From positions 16,588 to 80,587 of the forward strand of contig WYBR01000070.1 in NCBI GenBank assembly GCA_011525805.1: a stretch of 64,000 nt of DNA, in the 5' to 3' direction. How positions within the stretch are numbered: position 1 is the first letter of the stretch; the number at the start of each line of letters is the position of its first letter. Below, piece after piece: positions 51,780 through 59,086 of this stretch. A program made the position numbers and the translations under genes. The stretch comes from Vicinamibacteraceae bacterium. GTDB taxonomy: Bacteria > Planctomycetota > Phycisphaerae > Phycisphaerales > UBA5793. The notes beneath the pieces were generated by a model. It was not told where the DNA came from. It ran no database searches and saw nothing but the letters and a program-made list of their open reading frames with translations.

Positions 51780-52352
51780 ATGGCCGCCACGACGAAAGAG
51801 AAACTCATCCAGACTGCCCACGACCTCTTCTACAGCGAGGGGTTCCACACCGTCGGCTTGGATCGCATCCTCGACACCGTCGGCGTCACCAAGACCACCT
51901 TCTACAACCACTTCTCGAGCAAGGACGACCTCGTCATCGAGTCGCTCAAGTGGCACGATCAGTGGTGGCAGCAGACGTTTCGCAAGATGCTCCGCCGGCA
52001 TGGAGGCGACACGCCGCGCGGCCAGTTGCTTGCCGTACCCGAAGCGCTTGCCGAACTCTTCGAGGGCGATGACTTCAACGGCTGCATCTTCGTAAACGTC
52101 GCGGTCCAGTTCCCCCTTCCCCACGATCCCGCCCACCAACTGGCGGCCGAGCACAAGGAGGCGATGGAGGACATCCTGCGCGAGATCGCCGGCTACGCCG
52201 GGGCGGACGATCCTGGGGCGCTGGCGGAAGAGATCGGTCTGGTGATGGAGGGGGCGTACGTGACGCGGCAGATCGCCAGGCGCCCGGCGGTGGTGGCGGC
52301 TCTGCGCCGCGTGGTAACGCTGATTGTGGAGGAGCACCTGGGGAAGAAGTAG
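51780..52352 (+). CDS. TetR-family transcriptional regulator
   Basis: 190 residues from the ATG at 51780; an ATG at 51747 would add 11. The N-terminal helix-turn-helix is clear (LIQTAHDLFYSEGFHTVGLD, ILDTVGVTKTTFYNHFSSKD). The C-terminal part is the ligand-binding helical domain (DFNGCIFVNVAVQFP). It probably represses the divergent OsmC-like gene and itself through the repeats at 51560-51618. The inducer is unknown. Confidence 0.9.
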   Translation: MAATTKEKLIQTAHDLFYSEGFHTVGLDRILDTVGVTKTTFYNHFSSKDDLVIESLKWHDQWWQQTFRKMLRRHGGDTPRGQLLAVPEALAELFEGDDFNGCIFVNVAVQFPLPHDPAHQLAAEHKEAMEDILREIAGYAGADDPGALAEEIGLVMEGAYVTRQIARRPAVVAALRRVVTLIVEEHLGKK

Positions 52353-52362
52353 GGATCGAGGC

Positions 52363-52415
52363 TCCAAAGCCCAGGCATAGCCATGCCTGGGATTTGGCTA
52401 TGCCTGGGCTTTGGA
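52363..52415. repeat. 53-bp palindrome with 21-base perfect arms
   Basis: Arms 52363-52383 and 52395-52415 are exact reverse complements around an 11-base loop. A second, nested palindrome (CCAGGCAT-AGCC-ATGCCTGG) overlaps the left arm, so two alternative hairpins are possible. It lies between tetR and tRNA-Leu and could end tetR transcription or belong to a REP-like family. Confidence 0.75.
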
Positions 52416-52447
52416 TTCCTGCGTACACTGAATCAACCGGATCGCCT

Positions 52448-52529
52448 GCGGGCGTGGCGGAACTGGCAGACGCGCCAGACTTAGGATCTGGTGTCGCAAG
52501 ACGTAGAGGTTCGAGTCCTCTCGCCCGCA
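52448..52529 (+). tRNA. tRNA-Leu (TAG)
   Basis: 82 bases with GCGGGCG/CGCCCGC acceptor, anticodon stem CCAGA/TCTGG around CTTAGGA (anticodon TAG), a class II long variable arm (TGTCGCAAGACG) and T arm GAGG TTCGAGT CCTC. CCA is not encoded. Confidence 0.95.
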
Positions 52530-52738
52530 TTCACCGCGGCCGCATGCGCTTCGGACGCGACGGCGGCATGATCCCCTCCCTTTGACGCCTGCGCCGGCCC
52601 TCCCTACGCTGCAACTTCGCCGGGGCTGCACGGTAGGTTGGCTGTTCTCCCCTGCGCGTCGGTGGTATGGTGGACTCCGTTGCAGTATCCATTCCTGAAG
52701 CCGGCCGATTCCCGGCGGCCATTGCGAGGAGGTTCGGA

Positions 52739-54829
52739 GTGGCTCATCGTCTTTCGCTCGTTGTTTCGCTCTGCGCCGGGCTGTTGAACCTGGCCCCGTC
52801 TCCCATGTTCGCCCCACCCCTTCTGGCGCAGGACGGCACGGCGCAGCAAGCCGCCTATCACACCTACGACCAGTTCACCGCCGCGCTGCGATCCCTCGCG
52901 GCCGCGAACCGCGACTCGGTGCAGTTGACGGCCATCGGGCAGAGCCTTCAGGGGCGCAACCTCTGGGCAGTCCGCCTCGCCTTGCCCGGCGACGTTGAGC
53001 CTGACAAGCGACCGTCGCTCCTGCTCACCGCCGGCCTCGACGGCGACCACCTCGTCGGCAGTGAAACAGCCCTGCGCGCGATCCGCGAACTGCTCCGCCG
53101 TGCCGGAGAAGACGGCGAGTCGAGCGCGGCCAAACTGCTCCGCGAGTACACCCTCTACGTCGTGCCGCGCGTCAATCCCGACGCCGCCGAACTCCACTTC
53201 GCCAACCTCAAGCAGGACATCGTGCGCAACCGCCGGCCCGATGATGCCGACCGCGATCTGCGCATCGATGAAGACCCGCCCAACGACCTCAACGGCGACG
53301 GACGCATCACGATGATGCGCGTCTACGACCCCGAGCAGGCCAATCGCATGGCCGACCCGGATGATCCGCGCCTCGACATCGCCCCCGACGCGGAGAAAGG
53401 CCAGCGGGCCGAGTTCTACCTCATGGTCGAGGGTCTCGACGACGACGGCGACGGACTGTACAACGAAGACGACATCGGCGGCGTCGACCTCAATCGCAAC
53501 TTCATGCACGGATTCCAGGAGCACGAAGACGGTGTAGGCCGCTACCCGCTCTCCGAGCCGGAGTCGCTGGCGCTGCTCGAGTACGCTCTCTCGCATCAGA
53601 ACATCGCCCTCGCGCTGACCTACGGCCGGCACGACAACCTCAACAACACGCCCAGCGGGCAGGGCACGCTCCCCGGCGGAGCGCCGATCAACATCGACGG
53701 CGGCGATGTGCCGATCTACCGCGCCGTCGGCGAGGCGTTCAAGAAGATCACCGGCCTGGCGAACGTGAGCAGCCCGGCCGTCGAGGGCTCGTTCCACGCC
53801 TGGGCGTACGCGCAGTACGGCGTTCCGTCTTTCGCGACGCCAGTGTGGAGCCGGCCGAGCGAGCAGCCCGCGGAGGGAGGCGAAGCGGCGCCGGCCGAAG
53901 GCGGCGGAGGGGGGGAGCAAGGCGCTCCGCCCGGCGGAGGCGGCGCCGATGATTTCTCCGACATTCTCGCGGCCGCCCAGGCCCGCGGCATGGAAGTCAC
54001 GCTCGAACAACTTCAGGCCATGCCCCCCGATCGCATCGCGTTCTTCCGCCAGATGATCGCCAGCGGCGCCGCGCGTCCGCCGGGCGGCGAGGGAGGCGGA
54101 GGCTTTCGCCGCGGCGGCGGCGCGCCGGGCGGTGGAGCCCAACCCATGGGCGGCGAGCCCGGCGGCGGCGCGCAACCCCCGCCCCCAGGCGGCGGGCGAT
54201 TCCAGCGCGGCACGCGCGGCGGCGCCCAGCCGCCGTCCGGCGGTCCCCCCGCACGCGGAGGCGCCTCGCGCAACAACCGCGAAGGCGACAAGGGCTGGCT
54301 CCAGTACAGCGATGAGAAGCGCGAAGGCAGCGGTTTCGTCCCCTGGTCCGATTTCGACCACCCGCAACTCGGCCGCGTCCAGATCGGCGGCTTCACGCCT
54401 TACTTCCGCACCAACCCCCCGGCCGAGGAACTCGACGCCCTCGCCGGCAAGCAGGCGGACTTCATCCTCGACCTGCTCGATCGAATGCCGAAGGTCTCGC
54501 TCACTGAGCCGACGGTCAAGCGCCTCGCGTCGGGGCTCTATGAAGTCAAGGCGGCGCTGGTCAACGACGGCTTCCTTCCCGCCGGCACGCGCATGGCGGT
54601 GCGCAATCGCCGCGCCAGGCCCTTCGTCGTGCGCCTCGATCTGCCTGTCGAGAACGTGTTGTCAGGCCAGGCGGTGAGCAAGATATGGTCCGTGGGCGGC
54701 AGCGGGGGACGCAACGACTTCCGTTGGATCGTCCGCGCGGCCGACGGCTCGACGCTCAAGATCACCCTCTTCAGCGAGAAGTACGGCGAGTCGAGCACGA
54801 CGGTGACTCTCTCGCCCGAAGGCAACTGA
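52739..54829 (+). CDS. M14 carboxypeptidase-like protein lacking catalytic residues
   Basis: 696 residues from a GTG at 52739 with GGAGG six bases upstream. A signal peptide (LSLVVSLCAGLLNLAPSP) is followed by an M14-type fold. The zinc motif H-x-x-E of active members reads D101-G-D-H104 in GLDGDHLVGSE, the third ligand region has H298, and the catalytic Glu of the NEL motif is Pro in SFATPVWSR. Hence the protein is probably not a peptidase. EF-hand-like loops (DDDGDGLYNEDD) are present. A glycine/proline-rich low-complexity stretch of about 180 residues precedes a C-terminal beta domain. Its neighbour is an apparently active paralogue. Confidence 0.8.
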   Translation: MAHRLSLVVSLCAGLLNLAPSPMFAPPLLAQDGTAQQAAYHTYDQFTAALRSLAAANRDSVQLTAIGQSLQGRNLWAVRLALPGDVEPDKRPSLLLTAGLDGDHLVGSETALRAIRELLRRAGEDGESSAAKLLREYTLYVVPRVNPDAAELHFANLKQDIVRNRRPDDADRDLRIDEDPPNDLNGDGRITMMRVYDPEQANRMADPDDPRLDIAPDAEKGQRAEFYLMVEGLDDDGDGLYNEDDIGGVDLNRNFMHGFQEHEDGVGRYPLSEPESLALLEYALSHQNIALALTYGRHDNLNNTPSGQGTLPGGAPINIDGGDVPIYRAVGEAFKKITGLANVSSPAVEGSFHAWAYAQYGVPSFATPVWSRPSEQPAEGGEAAPAEGGGGGEQGAPPGGGGADDFSDILAAAQARGMEVTLEQLQAMPPDRIAFFRQMIASGAARPPGGEGGGGFRRGGGAPGGGAQPMGGEPGGGAQPPPPGGGRFQRGTRGGAQPPSGGPPARGGASRNNREGDKGWLQYSDEKREGSGFVPWSDFDHPQLGRVQIGGFTPYFRTNPPAEELDALAGKQADFILDLLDRMPKVSLTEPTVKRLASGLYEVKAALVNDGFLPAGTRMAVRNRRARPFVVRLDLPVENVLSGQAVSKIWSVGGSGGRNDFRWIVRAADGSTLKITLFSEKYGESSTTVTLSPEGN

Positions 54830-54880
54830 CGTCTCTTCGTTTCACTCGTCCACCCCTGCCCCTCAGACGGGAGTCGATTC

Positions 54881-56701
54881 ATGTTCACGATGCCCAGTGC
54901 ACTCCGGTTCGTTGAGCGTTCGCGGCGCGGCATGCAGCGCGGCGTGGCGGCGCTGGCGCTGGCGGCCGGGGCCTTGGCTGCTCCGCCCTTCGCCGCCGCC
55001 CAGCATCAGTACCCCAGCAAGGTCGACATCGCCTTCAACCGCTTCTACGACTACCAGCAGACGACCGACCTGCTCCACCAACTCGTCGCCGCCTATCCCG
55101 AACTGCTGAGCATCCAGTCGCTGGGCAAGAGCATCGGCGGGCGCGACATCTGGTGCGTTACCCTCAACAACCCCAAGACCGGCGAGGAACTCACCAAGGC
55201 CGCGATGTTCATCGACGGCAATATCCACGGCAACGAGATCCAGGCCTCCGAGACGGTCGTCTACTCCATCTGGTATCTCACCAAGAGTTACGGCAACGTC
55301 GAAGCCCTGACGAAACTCGTCGATGAACGCGTCTTCTACTTCGTGCCGATGGAGAACCCCGACGGGCGCGACGTGTGGTTCCACCAGGCCGCGACCCCGC
55401 ACTACCTCCGCGGCGGCATCCTCCCGACCGACAACGACAGCGACGGCCTGTACGACGAGGATGACTACGACGACCTCGACGGCGACGGCCACATCACGCA
55501 GATGTACCGCCGCGACCCGCTCGGCCGCTTCAAGCCCGATCCCAAAGACCCGCGATTCATGATCCGCGTGGCCGAGGATGAGGAGCCGGGCGGGTGGAAT
55601 CGCGCCGGATCCGAAGGCATCGACAACGACGGCGATGGCGACATCAACGAAGACGGCATCGGCGGATACGACCCCAACCGCAACTGGCCCAGCGACTGGC
55701 AGCCCAACCACATCCAGGGCGGATCGGGCGAATACCCCTTCTCCCTCCCCGAGACGCGGGCGATCCGCGACTTCCTCCTCAAAAAGCCCAACATCGCCGC
55801 CTTCCAGAGTTACCACAACAGCGGCGGCATGATCCTCCGCGGACCCGGCGCCGACTACGTCAACTACCCCGCCCAGGACATCCGCGTCTACGACCAGTTG
55901 CAGGACACCGGCGTCTTCATGCTGCCCGGCTATCGCAAGATGGTCATCTGGTCCGACCTCTACGTTGTGCACGGCGGCGAAGTGAACTGGGCCTACGAAG
56001 GTCTCGGCATCACCTCCTTCACCAACGAACTGTGGAGCGACTGGAAAGCCTACCAGACCGACAACCCCGGACCCGACGCGGACAAACGCTTCACCGAACT
56101 GCTCCAGTTCGACGAGCCGCTCGTGCCCTACAAGCCCTTCAACCATCCGACGCTCGGCGAAGTGCTCATCGGCGGGAGCAAGAAGTGGTCCAGCCGCGTC
56201 CCGCCTCCGTGGATGAGCGAGGAAGACTGCCATCGCAACTTCGCCTTCACCATGTTCCACGCGCGCGAGATGCCCAAAGTCGAGTGGGGCCTCACCCAGG
56301 TGCGATCGATGGGCGGCGACGTGTGGGAACTCACCATCGAAGTCAAGAACGACAAGATCATCCCGACGATCACCGCGATGGCGCGGCAGAAGGGCATCGG
56401 GCGGCGCGACCGCCTCACGTGCTCCGGCGCTTCGGCCAAGGTCGCTGCGGCGGGCTCGGTGAGTTCGTTCCTCTCCGATGCGCGGTGGAGCCCTGTCGAG
56501 CACGAGCCGCATCGCCTGTGGGTGGACGGCGGGATCGGCGGCAAGTCGAGCAGCCTCTTCCGCTTCATCGTCGAAGGGACCGGCGAAGTGCAACTCGTCT
56601 ACGAAAGCGAAAAGGGCGGCACGATCAGCCAGATGCTTCCCCTCGCCGAGCAGATCCCCCCGCCTGCGGAACTGCCCAAGGAGATGACGGGGAAGAAGTA
56701 G
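54881..56701 (+). CDS. M14 zinc carboxypeptidase, secreted
   Basis: 606 residues, ATG with GGGAG upstream, signal peptide ending FAAAQ. Zinc ligands His116 and Glu119 (GNIHGNEIQ), His312 (QSYHNSGG), and catalytic Glu383 (SFTNELWSD) are in place. Aspartate-rich calcium loops occur in TDNDSDGLYDEDDYDDLDGD and DNDGDGDINEDG. A C-terminal beta domain follows. It should remove C-terminal amino acids or act on peptides outside the cell. It follows its inactive paralogue after 51 bases, probably in one operon. Confidence 0.88.
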   Translation: MFTMPSALRFVERSRRGMQRGVAALALAAGALAAPPFAAAQHQYPSKVDIAFNRFYDYQQTTDLLHQLVAAYPELLSIQSLGKSIGGRDIWCVTLNNPKTGEELTKAAMFIDGNIHGNEIQASETVVYSIWYLTKSYGNVEALTKLVDERVFYFVPMENPDGRDVWFHQAATPHYLRGGILPTDNDSDGLYDEDDYDDLDGDGHITQMYRRDPLGRFKPDPKDPRFMIRVAEDEEPGGWNRAGSEGIDNDGDGDINEDGIGGYDPNRNWPSDWQPNHIQGGSGEYPFSLPETRAIRDFLLKKPNIAAFQSYHNSGGMILRGPGADYVNYPAQDIRVYDQLQDTGVFMLPGYRKMVIWSDLYVVHGGEVNWAYEGLGITSFTNELWSDWKAYQTDNPGPDADKRFTELLQFDEPLVPYKPFNHPTLGEVLIGGSKKWSSRVPPPWMSEEDCHRNFAFTMFHAREMPKVEWGLTQVRSMGGDVWELTIEVKNDKIIPTITAMARQKGIGRRDRLTCSGASAKVAAAGSVSSFLSDARWSPVEHEPHRLWVDGGIGGKSSSLFRFIVEGTGEVQLVYESEKGGTISQMLPLAEQIPPPAELPKEMTGKK

Positions 56702-56745
56702 GCAGCAGGCACCAGGCAGTAGGCACCAAAGGGTCGAGGCGCTGT

Positions 56746-56784
56746 TTAGCCGCGACCCGAAGGCTTTGCGCAGGGGAGCGCGCC
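56746..56784. repeat. REP-like dispersed motif, second copy
   Basis: Matches 26506-26542 in TTAGCCGCGAC and GGAGCGCGCC with a few changes between, in the gap after the M14 gene. Confidence 0.45.
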
Positions 56785-56880
56785 GCGTGAGCAAGCGTTC
56801 AAACTCGCGCATCAAATGCGGCCGATCCCCTGAAACCGCGGACGCACTGCGGTGGTACATGTCATCGGAAGGAGCGCCCG

Positions 56881-58086
56881 ATGTCTCGATCCGTCCTTAT
56901 CCGCCATGCCGCGCCAGGCCGACTTCTCACCCTGTCGGCCCTTTGCACCCTTGTTTCCCTCATCATCGCCGCCTCCGCCTGCGCCCAACCCGACGGCATC
57001 CGCGTCGTGCGCGAGAGCGAGTGGATCGCCCTGCTCGATCGCGACTACGGCTGGAACGCGGCCGACGGCTGCATCTCCCTCCCCGTCAACGGCATCGAAG
57101 CGCCGGGAATCGACCCCCATCCGCGCACGCTCTTCACCTTCGGCGATTCCATCATCGGCCGCGTCGGGCAGGACGGCCGGCGCCTGCCGGGCAACAAGTT
57201 CATCAACAACTCGATGCTCTACCTCGACGGAGCCGAGCCTGATCCCAGCCATTCCGCGTTCATCTACGTGCGCGACGACGGGCGGGGCGATCCGCGCGCC
57301 GCCTTCATCCCCTCCACCCCCGACTCCATGCCGGGCGATTACTTCTGGCTCCTCGACGGCCTCGCGCTCGGCGAGGACATTCACATCTTCGCCAACCATC
57401 TGCGGCCCGATCCCAACGGCTTCTGGCCGATCAACCTCGGCGTGACGATGATCACGATCGCCAAGGACAGCCGCCCGCCCTTCGAGAGCCAGCAGCAGGT
57501 CAAGACCCCGCTCTATCACCCGGCCGAGGGCGAGATCGGGCCGTACCAGTTCGGCCCGTGCTTCGTCTCGAACACGCAGGCCGCGGGCTGGCCGAATCCC
57601 GACGGCTACGTCTACGCCTTCGGCGTGCGCGAAGACCCGTGGGTGAAGAAGTCGATCGTGGCGCGCGTGCGGCCGGAGGAGTTCACCGACTTCGGCGCCT
57701 GGCGCTTCTGGAACGGCGGCGAGTGGGTCGAGGGCCTGACCAACGCAGCGCCGATGACCGGGCGCATCTCCGGCGTCTACAGCGTCTCGCCCATGCCCGA
57801 CGGCCGGTGGATCATGGTCTTCCAGAAGGACGCGATCGGGCCCGAGGTCGCCATCCGCATCGGCGCCGGCCCGACCGGGCCGTGGGGCGAGTTGCGCGCG
57901 ATCTACCACTGCCCGGAGACGGACCGCGACCCGGACATCTTCGCCTACAACGCGACGGCCCACCCCCACCTCAGCCGCCCCGGCGAACTGCTGATCTCCT
58001 ACAGCGTGAACTCCTGGGACTTCGCCGACGCCTTCACCTGGGCCGACCTGGCCCGCCCGCGGTTTATCAGTTTGCGGGTGGATTGA
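56881..58086 (+). CDS. Secreted DUF4185/beta-propeller-like protein
   Basis: 401 residues, AAGGAG eight bases before the ATG and a signal peptide ending ASACAQ. The mature part contains TLFTFGDSIIGRV, DYFWLLDGLALGEDIHIF, YVYAFGVREDPWVKKSIVAR and HPHLSRPGELLISYSVNSWD, the layout of five-bladed propeller proteins related to DUF4185 or glycosyl hydrolase families 43/62. Possibly a sugar-binding or hydrolytic protein; catalytic residues cannot be placed with confidence. Confidence 0.65.
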   Translation: MSRSVLIRHAAPGRLLTLSALCTLVSLIIAASACAQPDGIRVVRESEWIALLDRDYGWNAADGCISLPVNGIEAPGIDPHPRTLFTFGDSIIGRVGQDGRRLPGNKFINNSMLYLDGAEPDPSHSAFIYVRDDGRGDPRAAFIPSTPDSMPGDYFWLLDGLALGEDIHIFANHLRPDPNGFWPINLGVTMITIAKDSRPPFESQQQVKTPLYHPAEGEIGPYQFGPCFVSNTQAAGWPNPDGYVYAFGVREDPWVKKSIVARVRPEEFTDFGAWRFWNGGEWVEGLTNAAPMTGRISGVYSVSPMPDGRWIMVFQKDAIGPEVAIRIGAGPTGPWGELRAIYHCPETDRDPDIFAYNATAHPHLSRPGELLISYSVNSWDFADAFTWADLARPRFISLRVD

Positions 58087-58123
58087 AACCCGAGGTCCAT
58101 GAGCGGGAAGGCATCAGCGGTTC

Positions 58124-58146
58124 ACGGGCAAGACGCCCATGCCACC
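58124..58146. repeat. Half REP-like palindrome abutting Rhs fragment
   Basis: ACGGGCAAGACGCCC and ATGCCACC match the right half of the palindrome at 39566-39596. It ends exactly where the duplicated Rhs fragment begins, marking a rearrangement edge. Confidence 0.5.
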
Positions 58147-58371
58147 GAAGTTGCCAGTTGGCGGAGTAGTACATGAAGCGCATCTCATCAAGGCTGCCGG
58201 CGCCGGGGGAGCGAGCCCGCTTCACGCTGGCCAGTGCAGGGCATTGTACTCGTACTGTCCGAGCACGGCCGCGTCGATCTTGACTTCCGTGAGGCGGTTC
58301 CAGGCCTCGTGCGTGTAGTACTTGGTGGCTGTCGCGGGCAGGCCCTGCTCGGTCATGTTGCCGGCCGCGTC
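58147..58371 (-). pseudogene. Duplicated, frameshifted Rhs core fragment
   Basis: 225 bases that match 60652-60877 inside the Rhs gene at roughly 90 per cent by eye. One single-base deletion shifts the frame. It encodes the region around NALHWRGVKRA to AAGNMTEQGLP and has neither start nor stop. It lies behind the putative immunity gene. Confidence 0.8.
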
Positions 58372-58739
58372 ATCCTTACTCGAATCGCGGTGCCGGACCA
58401 ATCGGACGACCAGAACGGTGGGATGCGCTCTCAGAACACCGCTATCCCCATCCTACAAAACCCGTGCAACTTGCTGGAATGCAAGGCCCCTCGTACCTCG
58501 ATGTACGCAATGCCGACTCCAAACCCTTCGTCTGGACCGCCGACGCGACACTGTCCTCCGTCGAGTCGCCAACAATCATGCGGGGATCTCGAAGTCAGGA
58601 CACTAGTCGCCAGTTGTCGCCTCGTCTGCAGTTGATCCGAGGTGCTTTTGCTGCGGACAACCAATACATCCGTGAAACGGCATTCGCTCTGGTTTATACT
58701 GTAGGGATCAACAACACCACCTGGTATCTCCCAGCACGT
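58372..58739. other. Lower-GC region without a clear gene
   Basis: About 370 bases, visibly less GC-rich than the chromosome. Short frames on both strands have no recognisable product. It may be the worn remains of an earlier Rhs tip or immunity gene. Confidence 0.4.
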
Positions 58740-59048
58740 TTACCCTGCTGTCCACAAGACAAACGCCATGCCGAGGAACAGCATCCAAGCGATGCAGTTC
58801 AAGACCAACCCCAGAAGGACTATTGCGACATCGCGTATTCGCAGCCGTACACACGAGGCTCGAATCTCCAGAACGAAACCAACGATTGGCCCCACGACAA
58901 TCCACAACAGGCAACCCCAATAACTGACCGTATATATGGCTGTGGAAACGTCTCCATCTGGTAGCACCATGGGCACGAATAGATACAACAGCAGCAATAC
59001 TACAAGGGCCAGTAATAAGCCGATACACTGTCTGACTTGATACTTCAC
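58740..59048 (-). CDS. Small three-helix membrane protein, putative Rhs immunity protein
   Basis: 102 residues from a GTG with GGGGGAG upstream. Three membrane helices: CIGLLLALVVLLLLYLFVPM, GCLLWIVVGPIVGFVLEI and VAIVLLGLVLNCIAWMLFLG. It begins 38 bases after the Rhs stop, on the same strand, and shares that gene's lower GC. Position, size and composition fit an immunity protein protecting against the Rhs C-terminal tip. There is no family match; the role is inferred. Confidence 0.55.
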   Translation of the reverse strand: MKYQVRQCIGLLLALVVLLLLYLFVPMVLPDGDVSTAIYTVSYWGCLLWIVVGPIVGFVLEIRASCVRLRIRDVAIVLLGLVLNCIAWMLFLGMAFVLWTAG

Positions 59049-59086
59049 AATGAACGGCTCCCCCAGCTACATGCGAGTCTACGCTG

